A stretch of 64,000 nt of DNA from Isoetes taiwanensis (taxonomy: Eukaryota; Streptophyta; Lycopodiopsida; Isoetales; Isoetaceae): NCBI GenBank assembly GCA_021234155.1, contig JAJEKV010000040.1, positions 5,357,229-5,421,228 on the forward strand, in the 5' to 3' direction. The position numbers and the translations under genes were made by a program. Every line of letters starts with the position of its first letter. Position 1 is the stretch's first letter. Positions 11,776 through 23,619 of this stretch are shown here, one piece after another. The notes below the pieces were generated by a model, which saw nothing but the letters and a program-made list of their open reading frames with translations, was not told where the DNA came from and did no database searches.

Positions 11776-12199
11776 ATAATACTACACCAAGGGATGTCAC
11801 TTGATACAATTGAAGAATGATTTGGATATCTAAGAACTAGTTGGATGAAGGGGAATAGTAAATGGTGAAGGATACTTGACAATGTGAACAAAGGAGAAAA
11901 CCTTCATCAAATACGAGATACTTGTAATGTACATAACATATATATCGAAACTCTAGGAACTACTCTTAATATGACAAATAAATGAATTCATTGAATTGCA
12001 AAAAGGTGTAAACAAATGCCACTCCAATCTAGATCGTTCTTGTAGGTTGTATCTCAATAGATGGGTGCTTTCCCTTGAAGGATAAACTCGGAGGACGAGT
12101 GATAAGAAGAGGGAGCTCTAGGTTCTCAAGATCTACAAGGAATTTAGTGGCAGTTCCATAATTTAGAGACGACAAATTTGGAAGAACAACACTCAATAT

Positions 12200-12762
12200 C
12201 AATATGTAGCACATTAACTAGGTGTTCCAGAGGGATTTGATGTGGATGTAGAATTGACAATTCCTGAAACCACAGACTATATCCCTAAAACAATTGAATG
12301 GATTGTTAAAAAAAATATATAGATCCAAGATAAAAAAAAATCATGTTAGACACACAGTTCTTCTGCAAGATTTCATGGCAAAATACAAACTATGCTTAAA
12401 AAAGCTAAATGGTGCATATTGCAACGAAATCGGCAAGCATTATTCAAATGATAGATGCAAAAATAAGATGTGATTTTTTGCAACCAAATCCAATGCATGC
12501 CCTGAGTAACTTACTTGCTAGTTATAATATGTTCTAACCTGGTTGTTCCAGTAGCCAAATGAACTGGCGACAATAAAATTTTCACCATTTCCAGAACCCT
12601 TCGAGATATTCTGGCTAGCCTCAAGGTAGAACCACCATTTGTCACACCGACTAGGTTTCTTTGCAGACCGCAGGCAAATAGCAGGTGATAAAATCTGGCA
12701 AAATGCCTGGAAAAGCTTACCTTGTGGGAATGCTCACCAAGCTTTCGCGCTTGAGCAAAACC
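12200..12762 (-). pseudogene. Captured gene fragment with three phase-0 exons inside CACTA
   Basis: The minus strand shows exon a 12,762-12,721 (14 codons, GFAQARKLGEHSHK), preceded by a poly-T tract plus CAG and followed by AAG|GTAAG. Exon b is 12,658-12,539 (40 codons; KPSRCDKWWFYLEAS ... SSFGYWNNQ), ending CAG|GT. Exon c starts at 12,284 after TTGTTTTAG (GYSLWFQELSILHPHQIPLE) and stays open for 46 codons. All three join in phase 0 with no stop, which chance would rarely give. I do not recognise the protein. A homologous copy of exon c and its upstream intron lies at 47,190-47,320. Transduplication of host gene pieces is well known for CACTA elements, so capture is the likely origin. Confidence 0.5.
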
Positions 12763-15499
12763 CTGAAAAAAAAAGAAACAGAGATTAAATGGTAGATTAG
12801 CAGCCTCAAAGTGATCCGATGCCTCCGACATAGACGATCCTAATTACCAAGGGCTAGACAAAAGATGCTCGAAAGGGAAAATTGCTTCATAGCTCCATAG
12901 CTCCATCATCTGATGCTACAACACAGGAATTTATGAGAACACACACTATAAGGGCTGCCGTCATCGCCCATCTGAGGCACCGTGCCTCCCCTATTTTCTT
13001 GCCGCTGCCATCACACCTGCTCTTCAAGATCTGCAAGAAGAAGGATGCATAAAGATAATTTTCTTGGCTTTTTCTAATTTTCCTGGCCGTTGGATGCAAA
13101 AGTTAGAAGATTTATGTTTGAGATGGAATTAATCTGGCAGGACACGTGGCACAACTAGAATTGCAGCAAAGTGTGCATCTCGGGTTAGGTAACCTGCTAA
13201 AAAAATAAGGTGGATAAAAAAAAAGGTGAAATATAGCATATGGAATGGGATATGGTAAAGAAAAAACGTGGCAACAAAAAAGGGCAAAAAATAAGGATGG
13301 AAGAACGCTGATAATGGCAGCTGTTATCAGCCAGAAGAGGGCAAAGAAAAAATCAACGGCAAGGTATTGGCGGCAAACAGGTAGCCTCTTGATCAGTTCT
13401 TGCAAGCTATGGCATGCAAAGGCAGAAGACATGGCAGTTTGGTTATGGCAGAAAAGCTTTGTTATGGCAAATTACTCAGCGGTCTGTGGTCACGAAAAGA
13501 TGCGCCACAGCTTCAAATACTTCAGAAAATACAAGCTGGGCCACTCTTGGTCACGAAAGGATCTTTCCTTCCTTGATCTTTTTGCTGGCTCTATCAAATC
13601 TTCTTTTGATAATCTGAAGAATGCATGTGCAAAAATTATTGGATGCACCGATTAATTTGGCTCTTAATCTCACCATCTTTCTTCTTTAGATCTGGCAGCA
13701 GGGCATAGAGCAGAGGCAACGAGCAGCAATTGGTGAGCAGAGTAAGGCACTGACAAATAGATAGTTGAAGGGCTGGCTTTGTTGGTAGGAATTATCAACG
13801 ACAAATAGATGCTGCTTCCAAACGCAAAAGGCAGCAATGGACTGGCTTTGGAGACATAATGTTTATTAAACTAAGCTTGTAAGTGTTATCATTATTTTGA
13901 TGATTTTCTTTCAAATACATTTCTTCAATTTTTTTAAATGTTTAAAATACAATACAGTTTCAGGATTGGGGGTCCATGCTAACAAAGCATTTGCTACAGG
14001 AAATTATAGCGAAAGGCGAGTATGAAGCATGGAGAAAGAAGATGATCGCAAAAGTCTTTGTGCCCAAAAAGGTTGGTTTTGCTTTAAATCAGTGTCATGC
14101 ATGTCTTGCTTTGAAATACACCAATTTAGCTGTTGTACACTCGTGAATTAGTTGATGTACAAATTCTTTAGCTACTGCATTTATAAATTAACTGTTGTAT
14201 TAAATCCTTAGCTGCTTCACAAATTCTTAGCTGATGGACATTTCTGATTCCTGCTAATTCTTTAGCTGGTGTACATTTCTGATTTCTTGTGTCACCCTGA
14301 ACCTTTAAACAGTGCACATGGCTTGTTTTATAAAAAGCATTCAGATTTGTGCAGATTTTTTGAGCTCTGACTTTTCATTCCACTCCTGTACGATTTAGAG
14401 TGAACCATAATCCTTATTCCACATAGAATTTATATATAGTGTATGAATAAAACGATGCAAAAGAATATCATTGGCCATAATCTGCAGTGAAAATGCTTGG
14501 CAAGCATACTTGTGGGCTTGCTGCATGATTGTCTCCATCTATATCTAAATGCTCCCTACTGTTGGCATCAATATTTGTCTCTAAGTCAATTAATACGCAA
14601 GACATAACAAGCTTTCAAAATCCAGGTTTATTTCTAAGGTGTACTATTATTTTCAAGTATTCTGCACCGTTTTGCCATATTGCACGCAGATGGAGAACCT
14701 CCAGTAAAATCCTTAGAGAATTGCAAAGAAATAAGCTCGTAAAGCAAAATTGTTATAAACTCATAAACTTATGATCTAATAATGTGCAGGGCAGTACCTA
14801 TCATATCTCCCTCAATACGATGTAATAATATGCAGGGCAGACATGATTACTGCAGTTGATATCGCTGCTTTAAATGCTTCAATTTTTGCTGCAGTTCATT
14901 TCTCAGAATTTATTATTCTAGTTTTAAATGAGCTTAAAGCCTTGGAGTATGTTAATGGACAAACCTAGGTATCATCTTTGAGATGAAATCGAAGAAGGAG
15001 AAAGAAGTTATGAATACAGTATGCATATTTGACGTGATATCTGTGGTTTCTTTCGATGCAAGTTACCCTTATATTTTGTATATTCTACATGCAGAACATT
15101 TGCTATATTGATAATGAGTTTGATAAAGAACAGATATGAAGTTTTATTGTTTCATATGTTTTAAAGCATTTTGCATTGCATTGAATTCCTTCAATCAGAG
15201 CTAATTTCTACATCGAACTATTCAGGAGGAGGACAATCATGAAGGCAAAAGAAACGAACTTGAACAAAATAAAGATGACTTTGAAAGTCAAAAGGACTGA
15301 ACTTTTGTACTTGAATTTAGAGGTCATTGGCACATTTGAAATGTATTATGAGAAGCATGAAGTCAATGCTCAATTTCTTTGTCGTATTCCAATCCTTATT
15401 AAATAACGAAATTGGTTAATTCTGTCTTCAATTATCAAAGTTATTACTTTTTCCATTTTTGAAATTTTATTGTTGTAAGGTGCAATTAGTTTGTATTGG

Positions 15500-16000
15500 T
15501 ATTTTCTTGACAATGGTTTGGTGCTAGATTGTCACTATCTTGAGAATGGTGCTTGTTAATTCTTCATAAAGTTTTGTTGCTAAGTTGATACTATTACACA
15601 ACTGGTGCCCTTGTAAGTGTTCTATTACCTTGGTGTAATTTTGACACAATATATAATTCAAAGCTTGTCACTATATATTTGTAGTTTTGGCACAAATCAT
15701 ATTTAAACTTGATGTAAGCTTGTCATAAAGCTTTGTGGAATTCAATAAAATGCTTGTTGATATTCTTGACACTAAACTGCTATTATCTGTGATGCTAATT
15801 TGTCACAGTACATGTTGCAAGCTTGTTGGAAAATCTATTAGTGTCAAACTTTTTTTGTCACAATCTTGACTGAATGGTGGTCACCCCAGTGACCAATGAT
15901 GACGTCTAATATAGTGTCGGGATTTTGACCATTTAAGGAATATTAAAGGTCCACTTAGTGTCAAAAATTTTGCCAATATACTAGACACTAGAGGCCCCAT
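15500..16000. repeat. CACTA right subterminal repeats
   Basis: Motifs such as TTGTCAC, TTGACAC, TGTCACA and GTGTCAAA recur at least ten times in both orientations over 500 bp. They mirror the left subterminal region and lie immediately inside the CTTGTAGTG terminus. Confidence 0.65.
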
Positions 16001-16535
16001 TTTCTTGTAGTGGCTCATGTGCACAGGCTGCAATTACTGGGTCTTAAAGGGTTCTAGCTAGAAATATGTCTATTACTACTGAGCTTTTCAGGTCTTTGCC
16101 CACCCTTAGTCCCAAGCATCCGGGAGGAACAGAGAGAGAACATAATCATACATAAAACATCCACCATCATCTTCATATAAAAGAGAATTTACCCATCCAC
16201 CTAGTCATACAAGGGTAGCACAAACTATCTAGAGACTAACCGGTCTCTTGGCTAGAGCCATTATCACGAAAGGCTTCCATTCTTAAGGTCAGGGTATAGT
16301 GGCAGGTAGCTCATCCCTTATCCAACTCTTTCCAAATCAATTTGGGGCAGAATTGGGGGTAGGGCTCCATTTGCCTCTTAATGTTAGCAAGTCTCCTCTG
16401 GCCAATCGAATTGAGCCAGGTGGCGCTCCATAATTGGCTTACCTTTACTAATTAAAGACATTATTTACTAATTAATAGCATTAATTAATCTAATTAGCTT
16501 AATTAACTTATTAACAATTTAGCATAGAAGTTAAC

Positions 16536-16547
16536 ATTCTCCCCCTT
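16536..16547 (-). other. Polypurine tract next to the 3' LTR
   Basis: Reading the minus strand, AAGGGGGAGAA lies directly before the TGTTA start of the LTR. It is preceded by CCGAGGACAACATCGTTCC, a sequence style common at the end of plant Ty3/gypsy coding regions. It would prime plus-strand synthesis. Confidence 0.8.
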
Positions 16548-18153
16548 GGAACGATGTTGTCCTCGGCATTGGGGTTAACTAAGTAACAAGAACAATTAAG
16601 TTATAGAAGGTCAAATTAATTTATGAGGTAATACAGAGTTATATAACTGATCAATGATCAAAGTTCTTTTGGGACCGCAGTCCATTCAAAACAGACAATA
16701 CAGATGAATATGTAGCATTATAACAGGGGATTTCTTTTGTGTTTTTTTATGTTTTTTTACATGGTTTTCCTATGATTTAGCCGCTGTATTCATCTGCATG
16801 TACCAAACAGTATTTCTAGAGTGCACCTTTTTTTAAGCCATTGATTTTCGAGAAGAAGGCAAATCTTGTGGTTGTAGGTATTTCCCCTTGTATGTTTGTT
16901 TTTTCTTATTAAATTTGTGATATTAATATTATTATTTTAGGTTTCCTTAGCTACCGGATAACCTAACAGCGGCAGAGGATTCCGGATTTCGATTTTTGGA
17001 AGGCCGATCGGCTGAAGCAGCTTTGGGGCTTATGTCTTTGTTCAATGTGACGAACCTGGCCGAGGAAGCATTGCTAGTTATGTATTGGTTGCTGGGCTCT
17101 GTGCTGGCAGATGTATTCAGCACAAGAAGGTTTGCCATTCTTTCCTTTTCAAAAACATGGAAGCTAGAAAATATATTGTGTTGCTCTTCATGTTTATGCT
17201 CCAACAGTGCCAGAACATCTCTGAATCTGTCCCGATAAGTCATTTTTCATATCCTTTATACTTAATATTCAATTCTTAGATCTCGCATGGGTTATTGCGC
17301 TATATATTCAGTTTGCACACTTCTGAAAGAAATGCCTTGCATTTTAGTGGATGTTGGCTTTAGGTCTCGTTGTTGGATTAAATTGCAAGGCGGAGTTTGC
17401 ATGTATATTCTAAATCTTTTAGTTGCTATTCAGTATAATAATTGCGTAATAGCATCATTTTCTAATATCCTGCAAGCTGCTTCAGGTCCAGACCATCATG
17501 TACTTCAATTTTAAGGTGTTCTGATTTTGCATTGCACATGGCTTCGCTGCTTAGTATTATCTAAAAGTAGAGAGCCTGCTTATCTTCATGCATGTTTATT
17601 TAATCTCATGCACTCATATATTGCCAAAATATTTTGCATTATTCAGTAATAGAATGCCCTTAGGCTGTACTTGTGAGAAGCACAGTGAGACTTAGTATGA
17701 TATAAACATACATTGTATGGATGTATCAAGATTTTTGCACCGCACACACACGTCATCATTATTCTAATTTCAGCATCTTGCTTGTAGAACCTAAGCTTCA
17801 AACTTTTCTGTATTTCGTTCTGTATTTTCTGAATAATTTCTTTAATCGAATAGCTTGTTGAAACCAGTTAACTTCTCAAAACCTGGCCCGGGAAGCGTTG
17901 CTAGTCCTCCTGAAGGATGAGACGATATTTCAATCTATTGCATTCAAGTAAAGAATGTCAATTTCTTTCGTATCTGGTCGAAATATACCTGTGAGCCTGC
18001 TGGGCTCTGTGTTGGCAATTGTATTCAGCGCAACAAGGTTTCTACTCTGATATTCATATTTTCGCCAGCCATCTGTGACAAAAGCAGAACAAAAATGAAA
18101 GCAGAGTTCTTCTTTGGCAAAAACCTGTTGTTTTACAAGGCCCAAATATCTGG
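16548..18153. repeat. Ty3 interior without integrase; a duplicated fragment
   Basis: Integrase would be expected here but no HHCC or DDE block was seen. Two stretches are related: 17,053-17,133, and 17,880-17,906 with 17,998-18,043. Both carry AACCTGGCC(C/G)(A/G)GGAAGC(A/G)TTGCTAGT, GCTGGGCTCTGTG(C/T)TGGCA and GTATTCAGC(A/G)CAA(C/G)AAGG. On the minus strand both translate to a shared 'LNT.A.TEPS' block. They look like two copies of an unidentified gene or element piece. Confidence 0.45.
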
Positions 18154-18224
18154 CAGATTCCTTCAAGCCTAAAGGGCAGATTCTTCTTCAAGCCTAAAGG
18201 GCAGATTCCTTCAAGCCTAAATGG
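18154..18224. repeat. Three-unit tandem repeat of about 23 bp
   Basis: Units CAGATTCCTTCAAGCCTAAA(G/T)GG start at 18,154, 18,177 (2-bp insertion) and 18,202. It is a small minisatellite without coding meaning. Confidence 0.7.
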
Positions 18225-19119
18225 CCATTGAAGCACGAAGAAAAATTCATGTGCGAAATTTGCAACATCCAACTCCAGAATGGCCTGGTTGTGGGAAGAA
18301 CTAGTTTAGTGGTAGAAGAAAATAGTGCTTGAATTGCACAGATGTAAAAATTCACTCATGTTCTGCTTAAGCTATTGTTTCGAAGAATCAAACTATGTAT
18401 TCACGCATAAGTTAGAACGTTGCTACATGCATTAGTGTTTCTAAAATTGCTACATGCATTTATGTGCATAACCATTACATTCTACACTCCAACTTAAAAT
18501 TCAACTTCAAACCATTGCATTCAACACGTTTCCCTAAGGGCCCGAAGGGCCAAATTTTTTTTTTTAATACAACCACCAACACATAACTAGTATTAACATT
18601 AATTAACTTGAACCATTGCCAGCGAGAGCCCCTAAAACTTACAATACATATATAAAATTAACACCATTAAGTACATTCCATCAAACCTTATATTAGGGTC
18701 CTTTTTTACTAGTGATGCACACTTTAGCATGTTGCGACACAGATGCTGGTTTAATGCTGATTGCCCTTCAGGCTACCCTTCATTGCCCTTCCTTTGCCCT
18801 TCATTGCCCTTCAAAAAATATCGGGATGTCCTTTGTTTAGGTATTATATAATGAGCATATTGGCAATGTGATTACTGATCACACATGTTACTTATGAAGG
18901 TACTGATTTAGTGCTTGAATTTCGTCTTTTTGTACACCACTAGCAAAAAAAACACCCAGTATTTCACCAACTTTAATGTACAGTATACAAAAACTTGTAC
19001 AAGCATACCCCATCCGTCGTTTTCTTTAGGGTTCAGGGTTAGGTGAAAATAACATGTAAACTTTTGTTGAAAATATTCGTTAGTCCTTGGCTGGGGAATA
19101 GTTGGTGTATTGGAGGGAG
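18225..19119. other. No gene recognised
   Basis: A/T-rich sequence. At 18,765-18,815 the word TGCCCTTC(A/C) repeats five times, and GGGCCCGAAGGGCC occurs near 18,538. Neither suggests a gene. Confidence 0.3.
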
Positions 19120-19260
19120 TAATGGCCGAGAGCAGGTCGTTTCGACATATAATGGCCTGCGGCAGGCAAGGTCACGGCGGCACCCGCCATTCGCCGCGCT
19201 TCCGTGACCTAGCCCGCCGCCAGGCCATTATATGCTGAAACGGCCTTCTCTCGACCATTA
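19120..19260. repeat. Large imperfect inverted repeat (58-bp arms)
   Basis: Left arm 19,120-19,177 and right arm 19,202-19,260 pair with roughly 85% match by eye. Each contains CATATAATGGCCTG and GGTCACGG or its complement, around a 24-bp G/C-rich loop. Fragments resembling the arms (GGCCATTATGG) recur near 20,090. It may be a MITE-like foldback element or a hairpin precursor. Confidence 0.75.
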
Positions 19261-20266
19261 TCCGACGTAAAGGTCCACTGCAGGCAATTTCGTCCGCCAC
19301 GTGTGCGGTGACATGATAGAGGTATAAAATCTTTTTTCTTGATGTCAGCTTTCCTTTTTCTGCGTTATCGTCGAACTCCGGTGACGGCAGTCTATCTTTT
19401 TTTTTAGTTCAGCTATGGCGCTCGTTGGTTTTTTGGCCGGCGCTGGGCTTCTATCTGCTATTGCTACTTGCTGACGGAGTTTGCAAAATAGGTTGCCCTC
19501 TTCTTTTGGCTCTACGGCACACAGGAAACAAAGGGAAAAAAAATAAATGAAAAGCCCCGGCGAAGTTTTGAGATGTTTTGAGAAGTTTCTTGACAAGTTT
19601 TGTGATTTTTTGATCTGCGGCTATGGCGTGTTCTAATCTTTTGCTGCTTCATTACAAAGTTTAGCATCTATAGAGAGGTTTCTTGCATGTTCTTGATAAA
19701 ACTTGTTGCATGCAAGTTTTAACTTGCTTTTTCCTTGTTTAGCGTTGTTGGCAAGTGTTTGGAGGCGCCAATCTTCACAATAGTAAGCATTATTTTGTAA
19801 TATTAGATTATTTTGTCAATATTCTAACATCGTTCTATTTTTTTCTTGCAGGTTTCCGTGGAGACACATTGTTTTTTTTTTTTTTTATTACTGGAATGAA
19901 GATCGCTGATCTTGTAGTTCAGAACTTTTGAATGAAATGGAAATTACTTTTTTGAAAAACTTGTATTACTATTGAAGTTTAGATGTAAATTCCAAAATTC
20001 CTTGTATTGTTACTGCATTTAAGCTGGAAAAACTTCTATTGTTTCAAAACTTCAAAAAGAAATTAACTTTCAAACCTAAGGAAAGACTAGGCCATTATGG
20101 TTGATAATGGCAGTCTGAACACAGTGAAATTGGCTGCTGTGGACTTTTACGATTAGTTTGATTCCCGTTCCATCATCCTTACAATTTTTTTAAATAGCAT
20201 TAGAGGAACTTCTCTATCTATCTATTGATCAAAATGGAGATGTATATCTATAGGGCAGGACGATCT
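19261..20266. other. No gene recognised
   Basis: Mixed A/T-rich sequence with T-tracts near 19,396 and 19,870. No supported frame. Confidence 0.3.
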
Positions 20267-20455
20267 ACAACATGGAAACTGGATAAGTCGTTCCGCCTCC
20301 GGAATGAAAAACGACGGGCTGATTTTGCTCAAGTGGTAATCACAACAGATAAGCAGACTCCAGACCCAGTTTCCATGTTGTGGTGGCCTGGAACTGGGTT
20401 GCGATTCCAGACCCGCTACCGGCTCCCGCCGGTCGCGGAACCCCTGGAATTCACA
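20267..20455. repeat. Inverted repeat pair around a GC-rich core
   Basis: ACAACATGGAAACTGG at 20,267-20,282 is the exact inverse of CCAGTTTCCATGTTGT at 20,366-20,381. Just beyond, ATTCCAG and CTGGAAT flank a GC-rich core holding CCGGCTCCCGCCGG. The nested symmetry suggests a foldback transposon fragment. Confidence 0.5.
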
Positions 20456-20645
20456 TGTGCAAGCCAATAGCATTGTGCCATGTGGCAAAAGAAAAAAAAA
20501 TGGCATATTTTTCAAAGCAACATTCTTTTTTATTTTTTGTCGTGTTTACCTTGTGTTTTATTCTTTACCCTGCTTCATGATCATCTACCTTGCATCCTAC
20601 TCCTTTTAACTAACATTGTATACTTTCTAAGTGGCGTCCACGTAT

Positions 20646-20753
20646 ATAAGAATGTTTCTTTACCTTACATTCTGGTGTGGAAGCAATGTCGATGTGCAGA
20701 GGCACGGAGGCGTGGCTGACACGCCAGAATGCAAGGTAGAGAAACATTCTTAT
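20646..20753. repeat. Foldback repeat with 34-bp arms
   Basis: Left arm 20,646-20,679 and right arm 20,720-20,753 differ at only three of 34 positions (core GAATGTTTCTTTACCTTACA and its inverse). A third, more diverged arm lies near 21,036-21,062. The arms therefore belong to a small repeat family rather than to a single chance hairpin. Confidence 0.75.
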
Positions 20754-21284
20754 AACGTAGAGACAACCTAGGTTAAATTTGGCGCACATGGCAAGGCGTA
20801 ATTGGGTGTGTTTTAAAATTTGAACTAAAAAAATAGAATGTGAAGTAAACGTGAAGGAAATGTGGATACTTACGTTCTTGAAATGAAACATAGCCACGTG
20901 GGCCAATCTCATTAGAACTCCAGGTAGAATTTGAGCTAAGTTGTCTTTATTACATTATAAGAATATTTGTTTATCAAACATTCCAATATCTCAGGCATAC
21001 CTTCTCGCTGACATGTGTCAGCATGCCTTCCATGCCTGAATGTCAGGTAAACAGACATCCATATCTACATAGGGCGTTTACATATCACAACTTAATACCA
21101 TGGTGCGATAGCTCTCATTATGCATGACTAATAGTCCATAAAGTGATTTCCACTTAGTGACTTCCTTTTGCAGCATTAAGCATACTTTAAATCCAACAAG
21201 ATTCATATGTAATAGAGAATGGTCAAACCTCATGCACACACCTGAGCATGTATAAATATCTAGTAACCCCATGTATCTAATGTA

Positions 21285-21402
21285 TAGGGGAAGGGAAGCA
21301 GGGGCTCCCTTCCAAAAAATTGGCAGGGGCCCCCCGACCGGTGGTAACCGGGAGCAGGTCTGCCAATTTTTCGGAAGGGGAGCCCCTGCTTCCCTTTCCC
21401 TA
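21285..21402. repeat. Hairpin with 42-bp arms
   Basis: Left arm 21,285-21,326 and right arm 21,360-21,402 pair almost perfectly, differing by about three single-base changes or indels. The core is GAAGCAGGGGCTCCC. The 33-bp loop is itself GC-rich with ACCGGTGGTAACCGG. The arms look younger than the surrounding element. Confidence 0.8.
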
Positions 21403-22239
21403 CAAAATGGAGAAGTGGGAAGCCATCAAAACTATCCCCGAATTTGCCTATAAACATCTGTCTATGAAGATCTGTAAATATATTCGCCAGATCTGTCTAT
21501 GAAGATCTGTGTGTGGCAGTAGCTGATGAAGAAGTCGGGCCTTGCAGATGGAGGAGCCGAAGCCTTGTTGGAGCCGAAGCTGAAGCCTTGAAGAACCTTG
21601 GATGAAGCCGGAGCCTTGTAGATGAATAATCGAAGCCTTGCAGGAAGCTTTGCAGAAGTGTTGCAGATGAAGCATCTCGAAGCAAACTCGAAGACCGGCT
21701 GAGTTACCTGTTAGCTACCGGCTGAGCGGAATCGTTCGCCCTATTTCCATTCTGTGATATTGGCAAATGCCATGTGGCATCACCAAAATAATTTGGGCAA
21801 CCCACTTTCCACTTTGTTCACTAGAATTATGTCCATTGCTTATTTAAACTAATTGTCATTATGTCACAATAGTTCTTTATCCAATACAATCCAATATATC
21901 AAGTGAATAATGTTAATGGAACATGTGCCTATATGGAATTATGATTGAGGCAATTAAAAAAATTAGATCACAATTCAAGGAGTGGCCATTAGTAGTTTTA
22001 CAATGAACCACTATAGTATGCACAAAAACCATGACGATGTTTGATAAACCACTATATAACTGATCATTAGCAATAATAATTGTATCATAAACCACCATGA
22101 ATATTGAAAAACCACTATTGCATGTGGTTTTCTTCTGTCAAGTAAATTCATTCTTAAATAACTACATATATGGTGGTTTTTAAATGATATGATATTAGTT
22201 AACCATAGTAGTTCATTTTTGGGCTCTTTGTATGACCAA

Positions 22240-23597
22240 TGAATGTCTGGAAAGAGCATTAGCAACAATATTATGCTTGCCTGGCTTATACACAACTTCA
22301 CAATCATATTCCTCCAGGAATTCCATTCATCGTCGTTGCCGAAGGTTGAGGTGGGGTTGCGTGAAGATATACTAGAGACTTTGGTGATCTGCATCCAGCT
22401 GGAATCGTCTTCCAAGCAAGTAATGTTTCCAAATACACAAGGCACGCACAACCACAAGTAACTCCTGGTCATGTGTGGGATATTGTTGCTCAGTATCGTT
22501 CATTTTTCTAGAATCGTGCGCGATTACCCTCCCTTCTTGTGTCAATACACCGCCCTAGCAATCTTACTGTTCCACTTATCCTTCTGAGGATCTGGCAAGG
22601 TAAGAACTGGAGTGGTTGCTAAAGCATCCTTTAATGACTGAAATCCGGCCTAGACTTTCTCTTTCCAATGTGTCATCCAATCTTTAACCTTCTCATGTTT
22701 TGTAAGGTCTGTAAGAGGTGCTGCAAGCTTGGCGAAGTCCTTAACAATTTTCGGTAATAGCCCGCCAAACCTAGAAAACTGCAAACCTCCGGCCCATTCG
22801 CTGGAACAGGCCAATCTTTTACTGCCTCAATCTTGGCTGGATAAGTTGATATGCTATCAACAGAAACAATGTGTCCTAAGTAATCCACCTTAGTAGTTGC
22901 AAACTTGCATTTGGAGAACTTAGCATAAAGTTGATGGCGTCTCAATTTCTGCAGGGCCAACTGAAGATGGCGCACATGGTCCTCCAAGGTTTTACTGTAG
23001 ATAAGGATATCATCGAAGAAAATGATGACAAAGTCATCTAGGTATTCGCGGAAGACATCGTTCATCAACTTCATGAACGTAGCTGGGGCATTGGTTAGCC
23101 CAAAGGGCATAACAGTAAACTCGTAGTGCCCATAGCATGTCCAAAAGACGAACTTATAGATGTCATCCTCTTTAATCCTGATCTGGTGATATCTTGAACC
23201 GAAGGTCAATCTTTGTAAAGTACTTTGTCCCTTGCAATTGATCCATCAGATCATTGGCACGCGGTAAGGCATACCGATTCTTAATTGTGTGTTTATTCAG
23301 TTGCCTATAATCAATGCACATGTGCAAGGTACCATCCTTTTTCTTTACAAACAGAATAAGGGCACCAAAGGGTGATGCACTTGGCCGAATGAATCCTAAC
23401 TTAAGAAGATCTTGCAGTTGCTTCTTAAGCTCTGCCAATTCGGGTGTGCTCATACGATACGGGGTCTTACTGGTAGGCTTAGTACTGGGTTCTAGTGTGA
23501 TTTCACATTCCACGCCTCTGAAAGGTGGTAATTTTTGAATCTCGTCGGGAAAAATATCATGGAATTCACAAAGTAAGGCAGCGATTGCTTTGGGCAA
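22240..23597 (-). pseudogene. Ty3/gypsy reverse transcriptase and RNase H
   Basis: RT begins in the frame 23,597-23,172 ([50 protein letters not shown]). It continues in a second frame 23,209-22,673 (HYEFTVMPFGLTNAPATFM, FFDDILIYSKTLEDHV, LGLAGYYRKLL) after a frameshift near 23,190. The catalytic YxDD-type box is FFDD. RNase H follows at about 22,560-22,240 (EGRVIAHDSRKMND, YPTHDQELLVVVRA, EYDCEVVYKPGKHNIVANAL) with two stops. The sequence style is that of plant chromoviruses. Coding ends abruptly at 22,240 and no integrase follows. Confidence 0.9.
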
Positions 23598-23619
23598 GCT
23601 TCCAATGATCTCTTCCTAT

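Larger units (their letters stand above)
11330..16012. mobile_element. CACTA DNA transposon, non-autonomous, inserted in the LTR
   Basis: The 4,683-bp element starts CACTACAAGAGGATGG and ends CCATTTTCTTGTAGTG. Its inverted ends share CACTACAAGA and then ATGG. It is flanked by the direct repeat GCT (11,327-11,329 and 16,013-16,015). The uninterrupted LTR at 34,5xx shows the empty site with a single GCT. This is diagnostic of the CACTA (En/Spm-type) superfamily. No long transposase frame is present. The interior carries exon-like segments of another gene on the minus strand (12,200-12,762). The frame at 13,245-13,655 and an exon-like piece around 15,227-15,300 could not be assigned. Confidence 0.93.
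10444..16535 (-). repeat. 3' LTR of the Ty3 element, interrupted by CACTA
   Basis: Pieces 10,444-11,329 and 16,013-16,535 together equal the LTR at 33,684-35,047. Matching landmarks include GACGCTCCCAG, ACTCGGACCACTTGGGATGG, GTGCACAGGCTGCAATTACT and AGACTAACCGGTCTCTTGGC. Without the insert the LTR is about 1.4 kb. The other copy lacks about 50 bp near the middle. On the minus strand it begins TGTTA and ends CACA, and the adjoining minus-strand sequence upstream is purine-rich, as expected for a 3' LTR. Confidence 0.85.
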
